DNA from: Muricea muricata | Lineage: Eukaryota > Cnidaria > Anthozoa > Malacalcyonacea > Plexauridae | Assembly (NCBI GenBank): GCA_963855995.1 | Contig: OY979725.1 | Coordinates: 5,776,118 to 5,840,117 of the forward strand | Length of the DNA stretch: 64,000 nt | Direction: 5' to 3' | Shown here: positions 1-11,345 of the stretch, piece after piece | Numbering within the stretch: the stretch's first letter is position 1 | Layout: the number at the start of each line of letters is the position of its first letter | Translations under genes and position numbers: made by a program | The notes under the pieces: model-generated | Told to the model about the DNA's origin: nothing | Databases searched by the model: none | Seen by the model: only the letters and a program-made list of their open reading frames with translations

Positions 1-30
1 GGGAATCATGTTTTCGGCGCTGAAACCATC

Positions 31-137
31 GAGATGAGCGAAATAACATGTTGAAATGAGAAACCTATAACTTGCTTGTAAACTGAAAAGAAACGATCTT
101 AAAACCATCAAAATCGCGTTTTAAGCGTTCTAGAAGC
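31..137 (+). repeat. Subrepeat A of the monomer (107 bp)
   Basis: First third of the monomer. It starts GAGATGAGCG, continues AAATAACATGTTGAAATGAG, and ends with the XbaI-containing segment TTCTAGAAGC. The A-rich stretch around GTAAACTGAAAAG is the most variable part of the monomer: CTAAAAAG, ATTAAAAAAAA, ATTTAAAAAAA and CGGAAAAG versions define monomer classes. Seven copies in the first 20 kb carry an extra 18 bp here. It aligns over its full length with B and C. Confidence 0.85.
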
Positions 138-144
138 GATTTGA
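108..144 (+). other. Imperfect inverted repeat (possible hairpin) at A/B junction
   Basis: TCAAAATCGC at 108-117 can pair with GCGATTTGA at 136-144: seven uninterrupted pairs (AAATCGC with GCGATTT), extending to nine if one A bulges. The 18-base loop contains the palindrome TTCTAGAA. The structure recurs in most monomers but is weakened where the right arm reads GCGAGTTGA or the left arm reads AAAAGCGC. Whether it forms in the cell is unknown. Confidence 0.5.
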
Positions 145-245
145 GCGTAAAAACATATTCAAATCACGAACTAAAAATTACCGTCTTAAATCGATCACGG
201 CGACGTTTTAGAGCTTAAAATGGTGTTTTCAGTGCTAAAGTGAAC
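138..245 (+). repeat. Subrepeat B of the monomer (108 bp)
   Basis: Middle third of the monomer. It starts GATTTGAGCG and contains ATCGATCACGGCGACG, the densest CpG cluster of the repeat, then TTAGAGCTTAAAATGGTGTT. Its first 40 bases match unit C at about 29 of 40 positions without gaps. Common variants here are ATCAATCACAGCG (with AAAGCTT, a HindIII site), CGAACACGGCG, CACACCGACG and GGCTATG, each confined to particular blocks of the array. Confidence 0.85.
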
Positions 246-353
246 GAGTTGAGCGCAATAATGTACTCCAATCACGGACCTAAAAGAGACCTTCTAAATG
301 GAAATTGCAGAACTTAGCAAGTCGGGAATCATGTTTTCGGCGCTCAAACCATC
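246..353 (+). repeat. Subrepeat C of the monomer (108 bp)
   Basis: Last third of the monomer. It starts GAGTTGAGCG and includes CAATCACGGACCTAAAAGAG and the GTCGGGAATCATGTTTTCGG segment, which is the best conserved landmark across the array. Its TTAGCAAGTCGGGAATCATG portion aligns with TTAGAACCATCAAAATCGCG of A and TTAGAGCTTAAAATGGTG of B. Common variants are CTCAACCTATCG, GGTGCTCACACC, CGCCCAAACC and CTAAACCCATCG at its 3' end. Confidence 0.85.
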
Positions 354-2285
354 GAGATGAGCGAAATAACATGTTGAAATGAGAAACCTATAACTTGCTT
401 GTAAACTAAAAAGAAACGATGTTAGAACCATCAAAATCGCGTTTTAAACGTTCTAGAAGCGATTTGAGCGTAAAAACATGTTCAAATCACGAACTAAAAA
501 TTACCGTCCTAAATCGATCACGGCGACGTTTAAGAGCTTAAAATGGTGTTTTCAGTGCTAAAGTGAACGAGTTGAGCGCAATAATGTACTCAAATCACGG
601 ACCTAAAAGAGACCTTCTAAATGGAAATTGCAGAACTTAGCAAGTCGGGAATCATGTTTTCGGCGCTCAAACCATCGAGATGAGCGAAATAACATGTTGA
701 AATGAGAAACCTATAACTTGCTTGTAAATTAAAAAAAACGATCTTAGAACCATCAAAATCGCGTTTTAAGCGTTTTAGAAGCGAGTTGAGCGTAAAACAT
801 GCTCAAATCACCAACTAAAAATTACCGTCTTAAATCGATCACGGCGACGTTTTAGAGCTTAAAATGGAGTTTTCGGTGCTAAAGTGAACAAGTTGAGCGC
901 AATGATGTACTGCAATCACGGACCTAAAAGAGACCTTCTAAATGGAAATTGCAGAACTTAGCAAGTCGGGAATCATGTTTTCGGCGCTCAAACCATCGAG
1001 ATGAGCGAAATAACATGTTGAAATGAGAAACCTATAACTTGCTTGTAAACTGAAAAGAAACGATCTTAGAACAATCAAAAGCGCGTTTTAAGCGTTCTAG
1101 AAGCGATTTGAGCGTAAAAACATGTTCATATCACGAACTAAAAATTACCGTCTTAAATCGATCACGGCGACGTTTTACAGCTTAAAATGGTGTTTTCAGT
1201 GCTAAAGTGAACGAGTTGAGCGCAATAATGTACTCCAATCACGGACCTAAAAGAGACCTTCTAAATGGAAATTGCAGAACTTAGCAGGTCGGGAATCATG
1301 TTTTCGGCGCTCAAACCATCGAGATGAGCGAAATAACATGTTGAAATGAGAAACCTATAACTTGCTTGTAAATTAAAAAAAACGATCTTAGAACCATCAA
1401 AATCGCGTTTTAAGCGTTTTAGAAGCGAGTTGAGCGTAAAACATGCTCAAATCACGAAATAAAATATGCCGTCCTAAATCGATCACGGCGACGTTTAAGA
1501 GCTTAAAAAGGTGTTTTCAGTGCTAAAGTGAACGAGTTGAGCGCAATGATGTACTGCAATCACGGACCTAAAAGAGATCTTCTAAATGGAAATTGCTAAA
1601 CTTAGCAAGTCGGGAATCATGTTCTCGGCGCTCAACCTATCGAGATGAGCGAAATAACATGTTGAAATGACAAACCTATAACTTTTTTGTAAGTTTAAAA
1701 AAACGATCTTAGAACCATCAAAATCGCGTTTTAAGCGTTCTAGAAGCGATTTGAGCGTAAAAACATGCTCAAATCACGAACTAAAAATTGCCGTCCTAAA
1801 TCGATCACGGCGACGTTTTAGAGCTTAAAATGGTGTTTTATGTGCTAAAGTGAACGATTGAGCGCAATGATGTACTGCAATCACGGACCTAAAACAGACC
1901 TTCTAAATGGAAATTGCCGAACTTAGCAAGTCGGGAATCATGTTTTCGGCGCTCAAACCATCGAGATGAGCGAAATAACATGTTGAAATGAGAAACCTAT
2001 AACTAGCTTGTAAACTAAAAAGAAACGATCTTAGAACCATCAAAATCGCGTTTTAAGCGTTCTAGAAGCGATTTGAGCGTAAAAACATGCTCAAGTCACG
2101 AACTAAAAATTTCCGTCCTAAATCAATCACAGCGACGTTTTAAAGCTTAAAATGGTGTTTTCAGTGTTAAAGTGAACGAGTTGAGCGCAATGATGTGCTC
2201 CAATCACGGACCTAAAAGAGACCTTCTAAATGGAAATTGCAGAACTTAGCAAGTCGGGAATCACGTTTTCGGCACTCAAACCATC

Positions 2286-2350
2286 GAGATGAGCGAAATA
2301 AAAAACCTATAACTTGTTTAAATAAGAAATAAGAAACCTATAACTTGCTT
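2286..2350 (+). repeat. Monomer variant with 18-bp internal duplication (copy 1)
   Basis: After GAGCGAAATA the usual ACATGTTGAAATGAG is replaced by AAAAACCTATAACTTG, TTTAAATAAGAAAT and then a second AAGAAACCTATAACTTGC. The net gain is 18 bp, as if the AACCTATAACTTG segment had been duplicated and the PciI palindrome lost. Downstream the same monomer has GTAAACGG and ATCAGGTTAACG variants. Confidence 0.85.
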
Positions 2351-5300
2351 GTAAACGGAAACGAAACGATCTTAGAACCATCAAAATCGCGTTTTAAGCG
2401 TTCTAGAAGCGATTTGAGCGTAAACACATGCTCAAATCACGAACTAAAAATTACCGTCTTAAATCGATCAGGTTAACGTTTTAGAGCTGAAAATGGTGTT
2501 TTCAGTGCTAAAGTGAACGAGTTGAGCGCAAAGATGTACTGCAATCACGGACCTAAAAGAGACCTTCTAAATGGAAATTGCCGAACTTAGCAAGTCGGGA
2601 ATCATGTTTTCGGCGCTCAACCTATCGAGATGAGCGAAATAACATGTTGAAATGAGAAACGTATAACTTCCTTGTAAACTGAAAAGAAACGATCTTAGAA
2701 CCATCAAAATCGCGTTTTAAGCGTTCTAGATGCGATTTGAGCGTAAAAACATGTTCAAATCACGAACTAAAAATTACCGTCTTAAATCGATCACGGCGAC
2801 GTTTTAGAGCTTAAAATGGTGTTTTTCAGTGCTAAAGTGAACGAGTTGAGCGAAATGATGTACTGCAATCACGGACCTAAAAGAGACCTTCTAAATGGAA
2901 ATTGCAGAACTTAGCAAGTCGGGAATCATGTTTTCGGCGCTAAAACCATCGAGATGAGCGAAAAAACATGTTGAAATGAGAAACCTATAACTTGCTTGTA
3001 AACTAAAAAAAACGATCTTAGAACCATCAAAATCGCGTTTTAAGCGTTCTAGAAGCGATTTGAGCGTAAAAACATGCTCAAATCACGAACTAAAAATTGC
3101 CGTCCTAAATCGATCACGGCGACGTTTTAGAGCTTAAAATGGTGTTTTAAGTGCTAAAGTGAACGAGTTGAGCGCAATGATGTACTGCAATCACGGACCT
3201 AAAAGAGACCTTCTAAATGGAAATTGCAGAACTTAGCAAGTCGGGAATCATGTTTTCGGCGCTCACACCATCGAGATGAGCGAAATAAGATGTTGAAATG
3301 AGAAACCTATAACTTGCTTGTAAACTAAAAAGAAACGATCTTAGAAGCATTAAAATCACATATTAAGCGTTCTAGAAGCGATTTGAGCGTAAAAACATGC
3401 TCAAATCACGAACTAAAAATTTCCGTCCTAAATCAATCACGGCGACGTTTTAGTGCTTAAAATGGTGTTTTCAGTTCTAAAGTGAACGAGTTGAGCGCAA
3501 TGATGTACTGCAATCACGGACCTAAAAGAGACCTTCTAAATGGAAATTGCCGAACTTAGCAAGTCGGGAATCATGTTTTCGGCGCTCAAACACTCGAGAT
3601 GAGCGAAATAACATGTTCAAATGAGAAACCTATAACTTGCTTGTAAATTAAAAAAAACGATCTTAGAACCATCAAAATCGCGTTTTAAGCGTTCTAGAAG
3701 CGAGTTGAGCGTAAAACATGCTCAAATCACGAACTAAAAATTGCCGTCCTAAATCGATCACGGCGACGTTTTAGAGCTTAAAATGGTGTTTTCAGTGCTA
3801 AAATGAACGAGTTGAAAGCAATGATGTACTGCAATCACGGACCTAAAAGAGATCTTCTAAATGGAAATTGCTAAACTTAGCAAGTCAAGAATCATGTTCT
3901 CGGCGCTCAACCTATCGAGATGAGCGAAATAACATGTTTAAATGAGAAACCTATAACTTCCTTGTAAATTTAAAAAAACGATCTTAGAACCATCAAAATC
4001 GCGTTTTAAGCGTTCTAGAAGCGATTTGAGCGTAAAAACATGCTCAAATCACGAACTAAAAATTACCGTCTTAAATCGATCACGGCGATGTTTTAGAGCT
4101 TAAAATGGTGTTTTCAGTGCTAAAGTGAACGAGTTGAGCGCAATGATGTACTGCAATCACGGACCTAAAAGAGACCTTCTAAATGGAAATTGCAGAACTT
4201 AGCAAGTCGGGAATCATGTTTTCGGCGCTCAAACCATCGAGATGAGCGAAATAACATGTTGAAATGAGAAACCTATAACTTGCTTGTAAACTGAAAAGAA
4301 ACGATCTTAGAACCATCAAAATCGCGTTTTAAGCGTTCTAGAAACGATTTGAGCGTAAAAACATGTTTAAATAACGAACTAAAAATTAGCGTCTTAAATC
4401 GATCACGGCGACGTTTTAGAGCTTAAAATGGTGTTTTCAGTGCTAAAGTGAACGAGTTGAGCGCAATAATGTACTGCAATCACGGACCTAAAAGAGACCT
4501 TCTAAATGGAAATTGCAGAACTTAGCAAGTCGGGAATCATGTTTTCGGCGCTAAAACCATCGAGATGAGCGAAATAGCATGTTGAAATGAGAAACCTATA
4601 ACTTGATTGTAAACTGAAAAGAAACGATCTTAGAACCATCAAAATCGCGTTTTAAGCGTTCTAGAAGCGATTTGAGCGTAAAAACATGCTCAAATCATGA
4701 ACTAAAAATTACCGTCTTAAATCGATCACGGCGACGTTTTAGAGCTTAAAATGGTGTTTTCAGTGCTAAAGTGAACGAGTTGAGCGCAATGATGTACTGC
4801 ATTCACGGACCTAAAAGAGACCTTCTAAATGGAAATTGCCGAACTTAGCAAGTCGGGAATCATGTTTTCGGCGCTCAACCTATCGAGATGAGCGAAATAA
4901 CATGTTGAAATGAGAAACCTATAACTTCTTTTTAAATTTAAAAAAACGATCTTAGAACCATCAAAATCGCGTTTAAGCGTTCTAGAAGCGATTTGAGCGT
5001 AAAAACATGCTCAAATCACGAACTAAAAATTGCCGTCCTAAATCGATCACGGCGACGTTTTAGAGCTTAAAATGGTGTTTTAAGAGTTAAAGTGAACGAG
5101 TTGAGCGCAATGATGTACTGCAATCACGGACCTAAAAGAGACCTTCTCAATGGAAATTGCAGAACTTAGCAAATCGGGAATCATGTTTTCGGTGCTCACA
5201 CCATCGAGATGAGCGAAATAACATGTTGAAATGAGAAACTTATAACTTGCTTGTAAACTAAAAAAAACGATCTTAGAACCATCAAAATCGCGTTTTAGGC

Positions 5301-5527
5301 GTTCTAGAAGCGATTTGAGCGTAAAAACATGCTCAAGTCACGAACTAAAAATTGCCGTCCTAAATCAATCACAGCGACGTTTTAAAGCTTAAAATGGTGT
5401 TTTCAGTGTCAAAGTGAACGAGTTGAGCGCAATGATGTACTCATATCATGGACCTAAAAGAGACCTTCTAAATGGAAATTGCAGAACTTAGCAAGTCGGG
5501 AATCATGTTTTCGGCACTCAAACTATC

Positions 5528-5592
5528 GAGATGAGCGAAATAAAAAACCTATAACTTGTTTAAATAAGAAATAAGAAACCTATAACTTGCTT
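5528..5592 (+). repeat. Monomer variant with 18-bp internal duplication (copy 2)
   Basis: Same 18-bp gain as at 2286, with AACCTATAACTTG present twice. Downstream this copy reads ATCAGGGCAAGG instead of ATCAGGTTAACG, so it has diverged from the other members. Its GTAAACGGAAAAG variant removes a stop in one frame and gives a chance 81-codon open frame (5587-5832) that I do not regard as a gene. Confidence 0.85.
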
Positions 5593-7481
5593 GTAAACGG
5601 AAAAGAAACGATCTTAGAACCATCAAAATCGCGTTTTAAGCGTTCTAGAAGCGATTTGAGCGTAAACACATGCTCAAATCACGAACTAAAAATTACCGTC
5701 TTAAATCGATCAGGGCAAGGTTTTAGAGCTGAAAATGGTGTTTTCAGTGCTAAAGTGAACGAGTTGAGCGCAATGATGTACTGCAATCACGGACCTAAAA
5801 GAGACCTTCTAAATGGAAATTGCCGAACTTAGCAAGTCGGGAATCATGTTTTCGGCGCTCAACCTATCGAGATGAGCGAAATAACATGTTGAAATGAGAA
5901 ACCTATAACTTCCTTGTAAATTTAAAAAAACGATCTTAGAACCATCAAAGTCGCGTTTTAAGCGTTCTAGAAGCGATTTGAGCGTAAAAACATGCTCAAA
6001 TCACGAACTAAAAATTGCCGTCCTAAATCGATCACGGCGACGTTTTAGAGCTTAAAATGGTGTTTTCAGTGCTAAAGTGAACGAGTTGAGCGCAATGATG
6101 TACTGCAATCACGGACCTAAAAGAGACCTTCTAAATGGAAATTGCAGAACTTAGCAAGTCGGGAATCATGTTTTCGGCGCTCAAACCATCGAGATGAGCG
6201 AAATAACATGTTGAAATGAGAAACCTATAACTTGCTTGTAAACTGAAAAGAAACGATCTTAAAACCATTAAAATCGCGTTTTAAGCGTTCTAGAAGCGAT
6301 TTGAGCGTAAAAACATATTCAAATCACGAACTAAAAATTACCGTCCTAAATCGATCACGGCGACGTTTAAGAGCTTAAAATGGTGTTTTCAGTGCTAAAG
6401 TGAACGAGTTGAGCGCAATGATGTAATGCAATCACGGACCTAAAAGAGATCTTCTAAATGGAAATTGCAGAATTTAGCAAGTCGGAAATCATGTTTTCGG
6501 CGCTCAAACAATCGAGATGAGCGAAATAACATGTTGAAATGAGAAACCTATAACTTGCTTGTAAACTGAAAAGAAACGATCTTAAAACCATCAAAATCGC
6601 GTTTTAAGCGTTCTAGAAGCGATTTGAGCGTAAAAACATATTCAAATCACGAACTAAAAATTACCGTCTTAAATCGATCACGGCGACGTTTTAGAGCTTA
6701 AAATGGTGTTTTCAGTGCTAAAGTGAACGAGTTGAGCGCAATAATCTACTGCAATCACGGACCTAAAAGAGACCTTCTAAATGGAAATTGAAGAACTTAG
6801 CAAGTCGGGAATCATGTTTTCGGCGCTCAACCTATCGAGATGAGCGAAATAACATGTTGAAATGAGAAACCTATAACTTCCTTGTAAATTTAAAAAAACG
6901 ATCTTAGAACCATCAAAGTCGCGTTTTAAGCGTTCTAGAAGCGATTTGAGCGTAAAAACATGCTCAAATCACGAACTAAAAATTGCCGTCCTAAATCGAT
7001 CACGGCGACGTTTTAGAGCTTAAAATGGTGTTTTCAGTGCTAAAGTGAACGAGTTGAGCGCAATGATGTACTGCAATCACGGACCTAAAAGAGACCTTCT
7101 AAATGGAAATTGCAGAACTTAGCAAGTCGGGAATCATGTTTTCGGCGCTCAAACCACCGAGATGAGTGAAATAACATGTTGAAATGAGAAACCTATAACT
7201 TGCTTGTAAACTAAAAAGAAACGATGTTAGAACCATCAAAATCGCGGTTTAAACGTTCTAGAAGCGATTTGAGCGTAAAAACATGCTCAAATCACGAACT
7301 AAAAATTGCCGTCCTAAATCGATCACGGCGACGTTTAAGAGCTTAAAATGGTGTTTTCAGTGCTAAAGTGAACGAGTTGAGCGCAATGATGTACTGCAAT
7401 CACGGACCTAAAAGAGATCTTCTAAATGGAAATTGCAGAACTTAGCAAGTCGGGAATCATGTTTTCGGCGCTCAAACCATC

Positions 7482-10400
7482 GAGATGAGCGAAATAACAT
7501 GTTGAAATGAGAAACCTATAACTTGCTTGTAAACTGAAAAGAAACGATCTTAAAACCATTAAAATCGCGTTTTAAGCGTTCTAGAAGCGATTTGAGCGTA
7601 AAAACATATTCAAATCACGAACTAAAAATTACCGTCCTAAATCGATCACGGCGACGTTTAAGAGCTTAAAATGGTGTTTTCAGTGCTAAAGTGAACGAGT
7701 TGAGCGCAATAATGTACTCAAATCACGGACCTAAAAGAGACCTTCTAAATGGAAATTGCAGAACTTAGCAAGTCGGGAATCATGTTTTCGGCGCTCAAAC
7801 CATCGAGATGAGCGAAATAACATGTTGAAATGAGAAACCTATAACTTGCTTGTAAATTAAAAAAAACGATCTTAGAACCATCAAAATCGCGTTTTAAGCG
7901 TTTTAGAAGCGAGTTGAGCGTAAAACATGCTCAAATCACCAACTAAAAATTACCGTCTTAAATCGATCACGGCGACGTTTTAGAGCTTAAAATGGAGTTT
8001 TCGGTGCTAAAGTGAACAAGTTGAGCGCAATGATGTACTGCAATCACGGACCTAAAAGAGACCTTCTAAATGGAAATTGCAGAACTTAGCAAGTCGGGAA
8101 TCATGTTTTCGGCGCTCAAACCATCGAGATGAGCGAAATAACATGTTGAAATGAGAAACCTATAACTTGCTTGTAAACTAAAAAGAAACGATGTTAGAAC
8201 CATCAAAATCGCGTTTTAAACGTTCTAGAAGCGATTTGAGCGTAAAAACATGTTCAAATCACGAACTAAAAATTACCGTCCTAAATCGATCACGGCGACG
8301 TTTAAGAGCTTAAAATGGTGTTTTCAGTGCTAAAGTGAACGAGTTGAGCGCAATAATGTACTCCAATCACGTACCTAAAAGAGACCTTCTAAATGGAAAT
8401 TGCAGAACTTAGCAAGTCGGGAATCATGTTTTCGGCGCTCAAACCATCGAGATGAGCGAAATAACATGTTGAAATGAGAAACCTATAACTTGCTTGTAAA
8501 TTAAAAAAAACGATCTTAGAACCATCAAAATCGCGTTTTAAGCGTTTTAGAAGCGAGTTGAGCGTAAAACATGCTTAAATCACCAACTAAAAATTACCGT
8601 CTTAAATCGATCACGGCGACGTTTTAGAGCTTAAAATGGAGTTTTCGGTGCTAAAGTGAACAAGTTGAGCGCAATGATGTACTGCAATCACGGACCTAAA
8701 AGAGAACTTCTAAATGGAAATTGCAGAACTTAGCAAGTCGGGAATCATGTTTTCGGCGCTCAAACCATCGAGATGAGCGAAATAACATGTTGAAATGAGA
8801 AACCTATAACTTGCTTGTAAACTGAAAAGAAACGATCTTAGAACAATCAAAAGCGCGTTTTAAGCGTTCTAGAAGCGATTTGAGCGTAAAAACATGTTCA
8901 TATCACGAACTAAAAATTACCGTCTTAAATCGATCACGGCGACGTTTTAGAGCTTAAAATGGTGTTTTCAGTGCTAAAGTGAACGAGTTGAGCGCAATAA
9001 TGTACTCCAATCACGGACCTAAAAGAGACCTTCTAAATGGAAATTGCAGAACTTAGCAAGTCGGGAATCATGTTTTCGGCGCTCAAACCATCGAGATGAG
9101 CGAAATAACATGTTGAAATGAGAAACCTATAACTTGCTTGTAAATTAAAAAAAACGATCTTAGAACCATCAAAATCGCGTTTTAAGCGTTTTAGAAGCGA
9201 GTTGAGCGTAAAACATGCTCAAATCACGAAATAAAATATGCCGTCCTAAATCGATCACGGCGACGTTTAAGAGCTTAAAAAGGTGTTTTCAGTGCTAAAG
9301 TGAACGAGTTGAGCGCATTGATGTACTGCAATCACGGACCTAAAAGAGATCTTCTAAATGGAAATTGCAGAACTTAGCAAGTCGGGACTCATGTTTTCGG
9401 CGCTCAAACCATCGAGATGAGCGAAATAACATGTTGAAATGAGAAACCTATAACTTGCTTGTAAACTGAAAAGAAACGATCTTAAAACCATCAAAATCGC
9501 GTTTTAAGCGTTCTAGAAGCGATTTGAGCGTAAAAACATATTCAAATCACGAACTAAAAATTACCGTCTTAAATCGATCACGGCGACGTTTTAGAGCTTA
9601 AAATGGTGTTTTCAGTGCTAAAGTGAACGAGTTGAGCGCAATAATGTACTCAAATCACGGACCTAAAAGAGACCTTCTAAATGGAAATTGCAGAACTTAG
9701 CAAGTCGGGAATCATGTTTTCGGCGCTCAAACCATCGAGATGAGCGAAATAACATGTTGAAATGAGAAACCTATAACTTGCTTGTAAATTAAAAAAAACG
9801 ATCTTAGAACCATCAAAATCGCGTTTTAAGCGTTTTAGAAGCGAGTTGAGCGTAAAACATGCTCAAATCACCAACTAAAAATTACCGTCTTAAATCGATC
9901 ACGGCGACGTTTTAGAGCTTAAAATGGAGTTTTCGGTGCTAAAGTGAACAAGTTGAGCGCAATGATGTACTGCAATCACGGACCTAAAAGAGATCTTCTA
10001 AATGGAAATTGCAGAACTTAGCAAGTCGGGAATCTTGTTTTCGGCGCTCAAACCATCGAGATGAGCGAAATAACATGTTGAAATGAGAAACCTATAACTT
10101 GCTTGTAAACTAAAAAGAAACGATGTTAGAACCATCAAAATCGCGTTTTAAACGTTCTAGAAGCGATTTGAGCGTAAAAACATGTTCAAATCACGAACTA
10201 AAAATTACCGTCCTAAATCGATCACGGCGACGTTTAAGAGCTTAAAATGGTGTTTTCAGTGCTAAAGTGAACGAGTTGAGCGCAATAATGTACTCCAATC
10301 ACGTACCTAAAAGAGACCTTCTAAATGGAAATTGCAGAACTTAGCAAATCGGGAATCATGTTTTCGGCGCTCAAACCATCGAGATGAGCGAAATAACATG

Positions 10401-11345
10401 TTGAAATGAGAAACCTATAACTTGCTTGTAAATTAAAAAAAACGATCTTAGAACCATCAAAATCGCGTTTTAAGCGTTTTAGAAGCGAGTTGAGCGTAAA
10501 ACATGCTTAAATCACCAACTAAAAATTACCGTCTTAAATCGATCACGGCGACGTTTTAGAGCTTAAAATGGAGTTTTCGGTGCTAAAGTGAACAAGTTGA
10601 GCGCAATGATGTACTGCAATCACGGACCTAAAAGAGACCTTCTAAATGGAAATTGCAGAACTTAGCAAGTCGGGAATCATGTTTTCGGCGCTCAAACCAT
10701 CGAGATGAGCGAAATAACATGTTGAAATGAGAAACCTATAACTTGCTTGTAAACTGAAAAGAAACGATCTTAGAACAATCAAAAGCGCGTTTTAAGCGTT
10801 CTAGAAGCGATTTGAGCGTAAAAACATGTTCATATCACGAACTAAAAATTACCGTCTTAAATCGATCACGGCGACGTTTTAGAGCTTAAAATGGTGTTTT
10901 CAGTGCTAAAGTGAACGAGTTGAGCGCAATAATGTACTCCAATCACGGACCTAAAAGAGACCTTCTAAATGGAAATTGCAGAACTTAGCAAGTCGGGAAT
11001 CATGTTTTCGGCGCTCAAACCATCGAGATGAGCGAAATAACATGTTGAAATGAGAAACCTATAACTTGCTTGTAAATTAAAAAAAACGATCTTAGAACCA
11101 TCAAAATCACATTTTAAGCGTTCTAGAAGCGAGTTGAGCGTAAAACATGCTCAAATCACGAACTAAAAATTGCCGTCCTAAATCGATCACGGCGACGTTT
11201 TAGAGCTTAAAATGGTGTTTTAAGTGCTAAAGTGAACGATTGAGCGCAATGATGTACTGCAATCACGGACCTAAAAGAGACCTTCTAAATGGAAATTGCC
11301 GAACTTAGCAAGTCGGGAATCATGTTTTCGGCGCTCAAACACTCG
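7482..11345. repeat. Higher-order repeat: 6 monomers, 1932 bp, two copies
   Basis: Monomer starts at 7482 and 9414 are 1932 bp apart, and the order of variants repeats: TTAAAACCAT with ACATATTC; CACCAACTAAAA with GGAGTTTTCGG; CGATGTTAG with TTAAACGTTC; CTTAAATCACC; AACAATCAAAAGCG. The CACCAAC marker falls at 7939 and 9871, and the CTTAAATCACC version at 8583 and 10514. The sixth monomer differs: the first copy has GAAATAAAATATGCC and the second has AAAATCACATTTTAAG. The second copy therefore matches for about five of six monomers. Confidence 0.8.

Larger units (their letters stand above)
31..353 (+). repeat. Representative complete satellite monomer (323 bp)
   Basis: This is the first complete monomer if phased at the GAGATGAGCG motif. 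It splits into three diverged units: A (31-137), B (138-245) and C (246-353). It holds single sites for PciI (ACATGT, 46-51), XbaI (TCTAGA, 129-134) and ClaI (ATCGAT, 190-195), which recur in most copies, so partial digestion should give a ~323-bp ladder. The phase is arbitrary. The window itself begins 30 bases earlier, inside a C unit. The 323-bp length is close to two nucleosome repeats, which is suggestive only. Confidence 0.93.
1..7481. repeat. Array segment 1: mixed, relatively diverged monomers
   Basis: About 23 monomers with no clean higher-order period. The first five resemble, with some missing members, the 6-monomer repeat at 7.5-11.3 kb: both have the CACCAACTAAAA, AACAATCAAAAGCG and GAAATAAAATATGCC variants. 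A weak 10-monomer relation of about 3242 bp links monomers at 2286 and 5528, the two here with the 18-bp insertion. One-base indels are frequent, such as GAACGATTGAGCG near 1855 and GCGTTTAAGCG near 4972. No gene or other element is visible. Confidence 0.8.

Noticed and set aside
312..328. Possible CENP-B box ending in CGGGA
   Set aside because: AAGTCGGGA resembles the 3' end of the known CENP-B box, but the required TTCG half is absent (ACTT at that position) in the consensus monomer. No full match was seen.
2294..2305. AATAAA polyadenylation-like signals in the 18-bp-insertion monomers
   Set aside because: AATAAA arises by chance in A-rich sequence and there is no transcript or gene upstream.
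5587..5832. 81-codon open frame, plus strand; identical-type frames at 52162-52407 and 53449-53694
   Set aside because: They begin at a TTG codon inside the satellite and exist only because the GTAAACGG variant removes a stop. There is no ribosome-binding or splice context, no recognisable domain, and no frame preservation since the repeat is 323 bp.
5869..7804. Clean three-monomer repeat of 968 bp around the TCAAAGTCGCG marker (5950, 6918)
   Set aside because: Only the marked monomer is the same; the two that follow differ in class between the two positions, so it is not a clean higher-order unit.
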